From positions 1,329,011 to 1,393,010 of the forward strand of contig NW_006921537.1 of NCBI RefSeq assembly GCF_000340215.1: a DNA stretch of 64,000 bases, given 5' to 3'. The translations under genes were made by a program, and so were the position numbers. Of this stretch, positions 1-10,708 are shown piece by piece. The stretch comes from Pseudocercospora fijiensis CIRAD86. Taxonomy: Eukaryota; Ascomycota; Dothideomycetes; Mycosphaerellales; Mycosphaerellaceae. Each line of letters begins with the position of its first letter. Position 1 is the stretch's first letter. The notes under the pieces are model-generated. The model had not been told where the DNA came from and ran no database searches. It worked only from the letters and a program-made list of their open reading frames with translations.

Positions 1-3000
1 GAGGAGAGTAAGCAGTGCAGCCAAAGCGTTGGCGGCTTCGTCTTCGTTGCGGAGCAATTGTAGCAAATGTGGCAAGACTTGGTCAACAGCACGTTTGCCA
101 AGTACCTTCTGCAACGAATCGAAAGCATCCGCGGCGGCTTCTCTGACATCCTCGCTGGAGTCGACGAGCGCCGTACGAACCACGGAGATGAGAGTCTTCT
201 CGTAGTCCACCAGAGACTCGGGTGTGGCAGATGTAATGAGCTCGCGAAGTGCAATGCAGACACCTTGTCTCGAATCCAGATCCACAGCAGTCTGGAGTTG
301 ATCTTCGAGGGTAGGCAAAAGTGTTGCAAGTACGCCTTCTCCGGCTTTCCGGATAAGTTCGCCGAGAGCGTTTCCAGCAATGACTTTCTGCTCCATGTTC
401 GGGCTTGCTAGTCTTCGAACCAGAAGCTGAGTGAGTGTTGGCACCAGTTCGCGCAAGGTGCGTGGCGAAGATACGAGTGCTTTCCATACATTCATCGCAG
501 AAGTGCGCACAAGGCCCGAAGTGTCGCAGCGACATATGTAGAGAGCAGAGAGGACTCTGTTCCGCTTCTCTTCGCCAAGAGTCTCAAGCAGGGAAGCGCC
601 AGCTTCTGCCGCGCCCTCTTCATCCTCATCAGCTTCTTGCTTGCCACTAATACCAGTGAGGTTGAAAAGCAGATCTCCAACAAGCTCGACCGAGCTGAGA
701 CGAATGCGATGGCTGTTATCCTCGAGACCTCGCTCAAGCTCAGGCAGCAGCAGATCCACAGATTTGGAAGCAAAGTTCTTGACCAAGAGACGACCGGCCC
801 GAAGTGCTGTCTCCCTGATCGACTCAACATCGTCGGCGAGTCCAGCCAAGATAGGTGGGATGATTCTAGCCAGGTAGTTGGCAAAGCTCTGCCCGAAGCA
901 AGCAGGCAAGAAGATGAAGAGGGACATGAATCCTTCTCTGACCGAAGGCTTGTTGCTTCCGACATTTTGCAAAATGGTCGGGAGCGACTCTTCCAGGCGA
1001 CTTGTGCCGAGACCGGCAAGTACTTCGGACAGAGCTTGAGCTGAACCAAGACGGTCGCCAGCGCCTGTATCCGATTTGAGTGTCGTCATCAAGCTTGGGA
1101 TGAGGTCTGGCAGTGCATCTTCGCCCAGTTTCTCGATCGTGGAGCCCAGGGCTTTTGAAGCCGTGGCGCGTGTGGTTGGCACCGGGTCCACAATGGCACC
1201 CTTGAGTCCAGCCACAAGAATAGGCAGATGGGCAATGAGGTCCTTTCGCTCCGTCAAGTGAGCAAGACTGCCGATGATTTGTGAAGCCTTGCGCTTGGTT
1301 GCAGAGCGGTCGCCTAGACCACGCTCGAGGATACGAACGACAAGTGCTAGCGAAGGCGCATCGAGGTAGTGAACGAAGTTGACCTTGATCAAAGCGTCAA
1401 GAGCCTCATCGGTGAACTTGGTAGGGTCACTGAGAGCCTTGAGCAAGATGTTGACCTGGCTCTTGACTTCGGGATTGCTTATTACCTCGCCAAAGCGTTG
1501 CAAGCTGCGATTGGCCGAGGCGCGCACCTCCTTGTGGCTGTCGTTGAGCACTTCGGTGAGAGGCGGAATGATTTCAGGCAAGCTGACTGCTAGCTGCTGA
1601 GGATCAAGGTAGGCCATCGCACCGAGAGAGTCACACGCGCCCTTCTTGCTTCGCCACTGTGATTCATCGAGACCTTCCAGCAATTGAGGTAATACTTGCT
1701 TCACGCCGAACGAGCTCAGCGTGGCGAAACAAGTCTTGGCAGCGTCCAAGCATGCTTCTCTCACGTCTGCGGTCGTGTCACCAAACCCAGAAAGCAGTTG
1801 CGGCACGATTTGAATGACATATGGCTCGAATATGCGTCCTAGCAGGAGAGACAGCAGCTCATACGCAAGGAAGGCTCCTTGACGTTCCTTGGCGTCTTTC
1901 TTGTTCTCGGTAGCGCTGCGGAGGGTCGACAACAGCCTCGTGTCTTTCAGAAGTGAAATGCCTCGGCCTTTGACAACGCCGGCCAGACCATAGGCTGCAC
2001 CGCGACGAGCCGCATATTCTTTGGCGTGCAAAGTCTCTTCGACAAGCTGTTTCAAGTATTGGCTTGCCTGATCTGCCGATGCTTGGACAAGCGGAGGCAA
2101 GCACTGGGCAACAGCGTATTGCACCGACTCCGAAGGCGTGCTAAGAGTGGCGAGAAGGCGGTTGACGACCTTCGGCACACGATCATCTCCCTTCGGCAAG
2201 TGTCGAGCAAGAGCGCCGTACAAGATGACGACAGCCTCGTTGACAAGGTCCTGCTCAGAGCTCTTACTGCTCGCACTCAATCTCTCTTCGCACAGTCTCA
2301 TGAGCGCTTCGACCTGAGATTTGCCGCGGATCGACACCACGCATGTCGCAGCGTCAACCATAGCGTCTCTAACTTGGTTACTCTTGTCGCTAAGCGGTCC
2401 TTTCTCGATCAAAAAGTTAAGGAACGGCGCGAGCTGATCATCTGGAAACACGGGCGACAGTTCCTTGAACGCTAACGCGCAGCCATGTCTGGACTCCCAA
2501 GGATCGGAGAGATCTTTCTTGACCGGCATGCCATAGCGGTCGAGTTCTGGCTTTTTCGGTTTTGCAGCTTCCACATATGAGCTTTGGAGTTGACTGAGCA
2601 CGTCCTGGAAAGCGGTCGGATTCTCCTTGACAGCAGAGGCAACTGCTCGCGCTGCTGCACGGCGTAGCTGGGCGTCTTTCGACTCCAAAAACGGCAGGCA
2701 TTTGGCGGCGCTCTCGCTGACGATTTTCAGTTCATTCTCCTCCCAGACTTCGTGAGCTATATTGGCATTCTCCTCGTCATCATCATGGCAAGCGAGCCAA
2801 ATTTCTTCGTAGAAGTCGCGATCGGTGAGCTCGAGCTCGGCACTGATGGCTTGGAGGACAGCATTGCGAACAGAACTGTCCGAAACAATGACACCTTTCA
2901 CAACGGTATCCGTCTCGACTTTGTTCAAGCTTGGCGCCAGACAGCGACAGAGGTCTGCGAAGCAGTCTTTGATCTCCTTGTAGTGCTGGGTAAATTTTAG

Positions 3001-6000
3001 CATAGCACTGATTAAAGTTGCCAGAAGCTTTTCTCTCGGTAGCCTGATGTCGCTGCAGGTCTCTGTGTGAAACGACAGGAACTCAATTGCCAGAATGAGC
3101 TGCTCGTCAGCGTCTTCACCAGCCGCGCGATCAATCCCACCATTCTCAAGGACCAGGAACACTAAACCTAAAATATAGCTCAGGGTGACGGTATCGAACG
3201 GACGCTGCTCTCCCAGGAATCTTAGGCGATATAAGAGTCTGGTGACAAGATCACCCAGAGGCTCTGCCAATAAATTTTCAGGAAGCATGGTGATTCCAGC
3301 GCCACGAAGGGTAGCAACACCGACGAACGGCCGCAACGGACCTAAGCGACTCGATGTCTTTTCCGAGCATTGGAGATATCCTAGAGATGCTGCGTCGCCT
3401 AGAATGAGCCCAGCACCGGCTTGTATTATGTCGAAGAGGCTCTTGACCGAAGGCCCAAACCATGCTTCGGCCTTAGTAGGTGGCCCTGTCGAAAGTGCAC
3501 TGATGAAGCCGATGCCACGCCTAAGTTTGCCATCGACTTCAGCAACATTCTTTCTAATTTCAGATTCTTTCTTGAGTTGCGCGTTGACCTTTGACTGTTC
3601 CTCGGCAGTGAGCTTCTTGGTCTGGCCTTTCTTGGCAGCCAAAGATGCTCGGAGCTCTTCTTCCCATTTCAAGGTATCGTAGTCCTTGGTCTTCTTGTCG
3701 ATCTGCGGTGCTTGAGACTTGGTTGACAGCACATCAACAAAGGCTGTGCCCTCCGGTGTACGGTGAATGGCTGCTTCGGTCGGTCCAATAGAGTCCAATT
3801 GCGAGGGATCCAAGTCGAGGCTGATCTGTGCGACGATCAATGTTGTCATCACATCTGGTGCTACGAATGCTAGATCAGCAGCTGCGTGACAAGCGGCCAA
3901 CTGGAAGGCAGGTAATGGCTTCCATATTGGGTTTTCAGTGACAGCGAGTATGCTAGCGAGACAATCAGTCGACGACTTCTCAGCAAGCGAGCCAGGGTCA
4001 TTGCCGGTTTTCAAGCACAGCTCGATCCAAGGTGCCTTTGAAATGAGCTGAGGTCGACACAAGACCAAGAGTCGCCTGAGTTGTTTCTCAATGACGTCCT
4101 GCAAATTTGGCGTTCCGACTTTCGTTGCAGTCTCGCTGTCGAGGCATAGTGCTCTGACCACTCTGAACAGCTCGGAGCGGCCGGTCTTCGAAGCGGCGGC
4201 AGCACTATCTTTGGTTTCCAGTTCCACATCTTCGCACCATTGCCATAGACCATCAACTACGACGTCGGAGACAACTTCGGCATTGGCGACGTAGAGACCT
4301 TGCAAGGCTTTGGCGGCGTCACTGCGCACCCTTGGGGCAACTGCAGTCGAGGAGATAAGAAAAATGATTGTTTGAGCCCATGCCTTTGCAAGTGCTCGAT
4401 TGCCATCTTTTGCAATGGTCAACGACGGGAATGCAGCGATGGCAGCACGAAGGAGCCATCGCAAGTCATCTTCGGACGTGAGCTTCGTGTAGACGCGCGC
4501 ATTGAGTAGGAATGATGGCTTCGGATCAAGAGTCAAGACCTTGTCACCGACTGCGGCTTTCTTAATGGCGGCCGCATTCTTCAATGGTGTCATGCCAGGT
4601 GCTCGTGCCAGTAAAACCGCAGTTGCCGCGGCTGCCACCGAGACCTGACCACTCTGTACCGCCGGCAGAGGATTAGCATTCACCTCATGAAATATGTCAA
4701 TGAGCTTGACAATCGACGCGTCAAGGAACGCAGCAGTGCCCTGTTTACCAATCGCTTCAGGCTGGACGTTCCATATTGCATCTGCAAGATGAAGGGCCCA
4801 CAGTCGCCGTTTGGGCAAGTTCTTTTCGCCCAAGCCCTTCGCAAAGGCGTCGATGGTGGCCGTCTCAAGCTTCACATCTTGGTCAAGTGCAAAAGTGACA
4901 TATTTTGCTATGCAGCTGATCTCAGCCGAAGCAGCGGGCTCATTGGCCTCCTTCGTCGCAACAGGTGCAAGACCTTGCGGCAGGCTTGACGCAAGAGAGG
5001 CGGATGGGTGCAAAGCAGCAAGCATGTTAGCATGTATCACTCTCTGCTCAGCGGCAGTGACTTTGTTGGTCTTCAGTGGCGTCAAAATCTCGTCTGCAGT
5101 CTTGCCCACAAGCTTTCCATCTCTTGAGCGTGCGGCAACAGCACAGAAAGTGCGCAACGCGCCATCTCTCGTCTCCACCTTCGTTGACTTGATGTTTGAA
5201 AGCAAGGGCTTGACAAGGTTGGACGCCAAGATATCGGACAAGTCCAGGTCTGGTGGGAGAGCTTTGATCATTGGCGCCACCAGATCGTTCAGCACAACTT
5301 CAGGCGCTCGCAGCAGAGATTTCTCCACTGCTGGTATCAGCTCCTTCTTCAGCTCTTCGCCCGTCACGTACGCCGAAAAGAAGTCCCGCAGGGCATTTGC
5401 GATGTATGCTGGGAGGACCGTCTTCGATCCGAGGAATTCCCGAAGGTAGAATGCATAGTACTCTGCTTTCTTGTCTGCGACCACAGAAGTCCGGTCGGGC
5501 AATCTGCTGCAGCATGCTGCAATGATACCGAGGGGCAATGCATTTTTCGGAAGCGGCGAGGGCCCTTTGGCAGCAAGTGTGGATATGCAAGCGCCCATGG
5601 CATCTGGCCCAAACTCGCTCTTCAGCACCGTTCGAAATGCACGTCTGCTCACGCGTAATGCCGTCGCCGTTGTGCTGTCCCTCGGCTTCGAGGAGAAAAG
5701 AATGTCCATGGCGTTGGTCAAGATGGCAACTGTTCTCATTCCCCATAGACGCCACAATGTCTGGTCTCTCGCAGACTGCTGAATGAGCAGTGATGACCAC
5801 CTGAGCAGAACAAATGCATTTCCCGGGGCAATAGCCGCCTTCTTGGTCTCGGCTTCAAGCTCCTTGACAAAGGCCGGTAGAGAATTGGGGGCGTCTGGGG
5901 ATGATGCGATGGCCGCCAGACAGCTCTCGACTGCCTGTCTCGATCGCGGGTCGATGTATAGGGGATATGTATCGAAGAGGGAACGTAGGAGGGCGGGCAC

Positions 6001-6224
6001 CTGAGCGAGTGGGATAGCTAGATAGACGGTCAGATTCTGTACGCATCGTCGAAGGCAACGGACCATGCTCAGCCTGGCCTACCTCCATTCTCCAGCTTGT
6101 CCTTGATGCGGTGAAGCTCGGCAGTGCGGCGCTTGGTGGAATTGGACAGCAATGCTTGCCGCATCTGCCACATGTCTAGGCCGTGGTCGCCATTCACCAC
6201 GGGCACTGGCGCCTCTTCCGCCAT
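1..6224 (-). CDS. GCN1: Gcn1, ribosome-associated activator of the Gcn2 kinase (3' part cut off by window edge)
   Basis: HEAT-repeat scaffold that binds ribosomes and passes the uncharged-tRNA signal to Gcn2 in general amino acid control. Start is the ATG at 6224-6222. Exon 1 is 6224-6083 and ends in codon 48. A 65-bp intron (6082-6018, CTGAC branch site) follows. Exon 2 runs open from 6017 to base 1 in frame, giving 2053 codons without a stop; yeast Gcn1 is about 2670 residues, so roughly the last quarter, including most of the Gcn2-contact region, is missing. The central EF3-like HEAT block is clear near 1620-1190 (motifs such as GAMAYLDPQQLA, TDEALDALIKVNFVHYLDAP and ATKRKASQIIGS). No signal peptide or membrane segment was seen. 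The gene is divergent from the DEAH helicase at 10709, with element A between the two promoters. Identity is confident; the intron is inferred from frame and splice motifs. Confidence 0.95.
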
Positions 6225-6468
6225 CGCACACGCTCTTTCTGACTGTCATGCGCTGCTTGGTGAAAACATCAGGTCTCGAAGATGTTCCACGCGCACAGCT
6301 GAGCGATTGCTGCTTCACTGTGGACGATGGCGATTCATGCAGTGCAGTGACTGGGAGACACTCCGCGCCTATATAGCGATGCAATAAGACGCTCCAAATG
6401 GCATGCAAGTGACTGGAGGCTGCGGTGTCCTGCACTCGGCTCTGCGACTCTTGGCAATCTTCAACTTT
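6225..6468. promoter_or_regulatory. GCN1 upstream region, truncated by element A
   Basis: About 245 bp between the GCN1 start codon and the transposon target duplication. No gene is seen. GC is normal and there is no RIP damage. Together with 10565-10708 it would form one divergent intergenic region of about 390 bp if element A were removed. Confidence 0.6.
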
Positions 6469-6474
6469 CTGCGC

Positions 6475-6510
6475 TAGGGAGGCCCATACATACCAGATTG
6501 TCAATGGAGG
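6475..6510 (+). repeat. Left terminal inverted repeat of element A
   Basis: Pairs with 10523-10558 and shares the CCATACATACCAGA core with the ends of element B at 19478 and 20906. The adjacent CTGCGC at 6469-6474 is the presumed target duplication. Confidence 0.85.
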
Positions 6511-6699
6511 TTCTCACCGCCTCTACCAACCCACCTCTACGACCAACTTTCTATATTTGCCCTCGCACTATACTCGCTATTGACTCGCAAAATGCCTCTA
6601 CGTATCGATCTTTCGCTATAGAGGGCTTAGATAACCTTATAGGTTAATAGCGGTACTATATAAGGCGAAATCCTATAGCACCTTATATAAGAGACTAGT

Positions 6700-7990
6700 T
6701 ACTAGATAGCTCTTTCTACGCTTTATCGGAGGCTTAAGGAATAGGGGGTTAATTATAGCTATTACGCTTACTATAACCGAGTTAATAATGTCGAGGCACT
6801 AAAGATCCGAGTCGTATATACCTTCTCCGCTTTACGCTTAACTAATAAAGAAGCGGTTAAAGTACTAAAGATAGATAGATTTAATATTAGCTAGCGGAGA
6901 TATTAACGGATATATTAAGAGCTTAGATTAAAGAAGGCATTATTACGAGATAGATAGATAGAAGCGGAAAAGAAGATAGTAGAGGTCTTATAGGAAGAGC
7001 TCGAGAAGTCTACGGTAGAGTCCTTCGGCCGACGGCACCTATATACCTATATTAGGTCTAAATACAATATTATTAGTAGAGATCGGCTATATCGTATAGC
7101 TTGCTTACTAAATCCTAAAGAGTTACGAGTCCGCCGCGAGCGGGCGCGAGAGTACTATAAAGCGATTATTATACTAGGCCCTAGCTACGCAATATTAATA
7201 GATGCTTACTATAAATTCGAGCATTAGGGGATACAGATCTATACAGCTATTAATGTCTACTCGCGTTACATTATCTAGGTCTACGTAGGGATTACTAGCC
7301 GTATAGCTATATCCGTACTCGCTTAATATATTATAACGATTAAGAATAGTAGTATAATGCTACAAATTATCCGATTAGACTATAGGGCGGAAACGATTCT
7401 AGCCGCGGACGCTTACTATACGACTCGCCTTACGACTCGTAGTAACCTAGAACCGGAACTAGAACTAGAACTACTAGCTTTCGAAGACTACTTTAAATAC
7501 GGTACAAGTAAGATAAACTAGCGGATCGAGGCATAGTAGCGCTAGCAAGCACCCGTATTAAATAGCTAGAGGGGCTATTTTTACGAGTTGCTACGCGAGT
7601 TACTATACGATACTAAATTGCTAGCCGATCGGATTGCCTTCCTTATAGTCTATATACTAATTATACGCTATAAAGTCCTCGAATTTGTTTACCTCTAGAA
7701 CAGCTATCGGATTAGGAAGTAGGCTAATCGACTATACGTCGTACTAGGTATTCCGCATATTCTATACTATTATCTAGAGCTAAGCGGGCATTCTTATTAA
7801 GGTATTCCTATGCCTAATAGCGCACTTAATAATATAGAGCAAGACCTTTAAGGATTCGGTATGTATTAGATTCTATAGTACTCGCTATAGACTCGCTATA
7901 GACTCGCTAATAGACTCGCTAATTCCTAGATCTTAAAGCCTACCTGCCCGAGGCTACGCTTACTTAGTATTAGATAGCATTGTAGACTCG
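6700..7990 (+). pseudogene. Integrase-core (DDE-type) transposase relic of element A
   Basis: No long ORF survives. One frame, with TAG read as Gln/Trp, shows the pattern of a fungal integrase-core family: a segment like LIDAYYKFEH followed by GIQIYTAINVYSRYII near 7195-7275, then IIRLDYRAETILAADAYY near 7360-7420, a YGTSKIN segment near 7500, and a basic IRKQANRLYVVLG segment near 7705-7745. The usual Asp of the AIDVYSR motif is Asn here, as a G-to-A change would give. The family match is from memory of the motif pattern and is moderately sure. Confidence 0.55.
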
Positions 7991-8439
7991 CGGCTTCTCG
8001 TATCTAGTTAGTAGTAGCGAGAATAATAGCGATAGAGAGCGAGTTTACCGCTAGGTATACTTACTTCTTCGATAGCTAATTGCCGAGTATATAGCTATAG
8101 GGTTAGGGCCTAAACTAATAGAGTTAGACAAGCTATTAGCAGCTCGTAATTAGACGTTAGGTAGGGCGAATACCGGGGCTAGATTGATTGAGTTTGCAAA
8201 TAATATATACTAATCTAAAATAAGGGATTTGCGAGCTAGCCGCGAGCCGGCCGCGAGTCGCTTATTTTAGTTCTATTTCCTTCTTAATCTTTCAATTCCT
8301 ATCTTGTTCTACCTCTACACTACTGCTATAGTTCTACCTTAGTTCTACTACTAACAATACCTATTTAGGGTACCTTTTATACTATTACCGGCGCTAACTA
8401 TATAATACTATTAAAAGTATACGCATTCTGTAACTAATA

Positions 8440-9590
8440 TAGTCTTAAGAACCCTAATCTACTAACCGAGCGATTTGTACGCGAGCCGTTAGTAGCAGCC
8501 GCTGCTACTGCCGCTACTGCTACGAGTTTAACTACGAGTATAGTACGAGGCTTTAATGCGTTCCCTTCTCTACCTAAGGCGGCGAATACTATACGTAATG
8601 CTACTATTTAGCAGTATAAGCCAACTTCTCGACTAAATACTAGATCTTAGAGCCTCTCGCAATGTCTACTAACACCTATACAACTATTAAAGGAGCTAAC
8701 AAAGGTATTATTTACCTACCGCTATTTAGTTTTTAGCTAGCGAGTAGAGGTTTCTCGTAGGGGTAGAGTCGACCTATAGGAATATAATCCGCTAGTCCTA
8801 TAGACTTCTATTACTAATATCTAGTCTAACAAAGACTTCGAAGAAGCTAATATATTACTTATAGACTAGGTTCTTAGTCGGATTAACGCTAAGGACCTAC
8901 CGTAAGGTAGCGTCTATTAGGTCGACGACTATATAGACTACTTCTTCTATACTAATTTCGATAATAAGCGCTTATTATTAGAGAAAGTCGCTTCTAAAGT
9001 ACTTGGCCTAGGACTAGTTAAAGAGGCTCTTATGCTCTTTAAACCGCAAATAGGAGGGAAAGCAACAAAGCAGCTACTAATCTATTACCTTAAAATCTGT
9101 ATCTAATAATAGCGGAAGCTATAGTAATAAAGGCAACTAAAGCGGAAGCACCGGCTAAGTACTCCTACTACGAGTAGTAGCGCGAGTGCTATAGCGAGTT
9201 AGGACGGGGTTGTTCTATTTATAGAGATTAAGCAAGAGAAGCTATAGAAGGAGAAGGTAATCGATACTAAAAAGCCGCCTAAGTTTATTAACCTAAGCGG
9301 CGAGGACACCGCGAGGCTACCGCGAGTTACGCCTATTCTAAAAGAATCGAGCGAAGCTAAGGACTAGTAAGATAGTTAGCAAGATAGTTAGTAAGAAGGT
9401 TAGCAAGGTTAGCAAGGTTAGCAAGGTTAGTAAGATAGCTAGTAAGATAGCTAGCAAGATAGCTAGCAAGATAGCTAGTAAGATAGTTAGTAAGATAGTT
9501 AGAGCGGATAGAAGAGTTAGAAGCTAAAGCGTGCTTAGAAGCTAGTTAATCTATTATCTATAGAGATACGATCGAAGAAGAAAGGAAATT
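8440..9590 (+). pseudogene. Second coding-like relic of element A with Gln-rich repeat
   Basis: With TAG read as Gln, the frame near 8740-9110 gives a non-repetitive polypeptide (segments like VDDYIDYFFYTNF and KATKQLLIYYLKICI). It continues towards an Asp-Ser-Gln-Gln / Gly-Gln-Gln repeat at 9365-9503 and a basic tail. I do not recognise the family. It may be a DNA-binding or accessory protein of the transposon. Confidence 0.35.
9365..9503 (+). repeat. Minisatellite in element A, 12-bp and 9-bp units
   Basis: Tandem copies of a unit like AAGATAGCTAGT (12 bp) flank a block of GGTTAGCAA units (9 bp). Both keep one reading frame, so the array probably encoded a Gln-rich repeat before RIP. Confidence 0.8.
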
Positions 9591-9639
9591 GAAATATAGA
9601 CTCGCTATAGACTCGCTATAGACTCGCTCCTTAAACATT

Positions 9640-10150
9640 ATCTACTAGTAGCTCGCGATCGCTATTTAGCTATAGCTCCTTCTATATCGTATACACATCC
9701 TTAGACTTAATAATAGCCTTATTCTTAAGCTATTTGAACTACGAGAGGCAATATCCTTCTAACTTATCGAACCTAGCTTCTAATACCTTAATCTTTGCCT
9801 CTAGTTTAGTATTCTTTACCTCTGCGGCCTCGACTCGCGCCTATATCGCGGCTAGCTCGCTATTTCTATCGTCTTCTTTAACCTCTTCTATACTAGCTAT
9901 ATAGCTAGACTTGCCCTTATACTTATAATAAGCGTAGACACGCTCGCCCTTAGTATTAAGTATACGACACTCAAAGTTATTAGAGCGTATATAGTAGTAG
10001 TATAGCGCTAGTATAAGCTTGCTAGAGTCCGTTTCTATAATAATTCTAGTAGCCTTATATTTCCGCAGTCTATTTAATACCGCCTTCTTCTTATCTAGTA
10101 TCGCTATCTAATCGAGCAGCTCTTACTATATCTACGCGCTGTAGTACTAG
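9640..10150 (-). pseudogene. Minus-strand coiled-coil-like relic at right end of element A
   Basis: On the minus strand, with TAG read as Gln, the frame gives segments such as KKKAVLNRLRKYKATRIIIE and VKNTKLEAKIKVLEARFDKL, which look like charged heptad-type helix. No family was recognised. It may be a third gene of element A, convergent with the other two. Confidence 0.3.
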
Positions 10151-10522
10151 AAATCGTAGGTGTTTATAGTCGTAGGGCGTCGAAGTCTAGAGCGAGTTAG
10201 TAGCGAGTCTATAGCGATACGCCTCGTAACTTACGATAAATATTCTCCTCCTCCTACTAGTAAGTGCGCTACTAGTAAGTACGCTACTAAAGTTGAAGCT
10301 AAAGCTACTAAAGCTACGCTAAGAATAAGGTCTCGCGGAATACTAGTTATAGCGGCTGCTACTATCGGTATCGGTATCGCTATCGGTATTATCGATAGAA
10401 GAAGAATATTATAAGGCAAGGCGCGAAAGTATAGCGAGTCTAAGTAAGGTTTATCGCGATAATAGGCATAGTAAGGTTAGTAAGGAAGGCGCAATAGGAC
10501 AATAGACTAAAGTGAAGCCAAC

Positions 10523-10558
10523 CCTCCATTAACAATCTGGTATATATGGAGCTCCGTC
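10523..10558 (-). repeat. Right terminal inverted repeat of element A
   Basis: Reverse complement of the left end with a few transitions. It is followed directly by the second CTGCGC at 10559-10564. Confidence 0.85.
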
Positions 10559-10564
10559 CTGCGC

Positions 10565-10708
10565 CGGCCCCCACGCCACGCTGCGTCACAAATCAACAGA
10601 GAGGCTCGACAGGGCAACGGCAACGGCAGCTTCATCCCTTTGTCACAACACTTCCGTCGCCCGATAGCTCCGCTCGCGCCCATCCCCATGTACGTGCTGT
10701 AAGGAGTC
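10565..10708 (+). promoter_or_regulatory. Upstream region of the DEAH helicase gene
   Basis: A 144-bp stretch of normal composition between element A and the helicase ATG. It is the remaining half of the former GCN1/helicase divergent promoter. Confidence 0.5.

Larger units (their letters stand above)
6475..10558 (+). mobile_element. Element A: RIP-degraded 4.1-kb TIR DNA transposon with integrase-core-like gene
   Basis: Both ends carry an inverted repeat of about 36 bp: left reads TAGGGAGGCCCATACATACC then AGATTGTCAATGGAGG, and the right end in reverse complement reads GACGGAGCTCCATATATACC then AGATTGTTAATGGAGG. The element is flanked by CTGCGC at 6469-6474 and 10559-10564, a likely 6-bp target duplication. 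The interior is depleted of CpA/TpG and rich in TAG, the mark of RIP. Three stretches still look coding when TAG is read as Gln or Trp: an integrase-core-like one (about 6.7-8.0 kb), a second one with a Gln-rich repeat (about 8.4-9.6 kb) and a minus-strand coiled-coil-like one (about 9.6-10.15 kb). The superfamily is not certain. Confidence 0.8.

Noticed and set aside
10160..10414. 84-residue ORF at the right end of element A, with a shadow ORF on the other strand
   Set aside because: Lies in RIP-mutated DNA; the Ile/Gly/Ala-rich stretch reflects a short ATCGGT-type repeat, not a protein.
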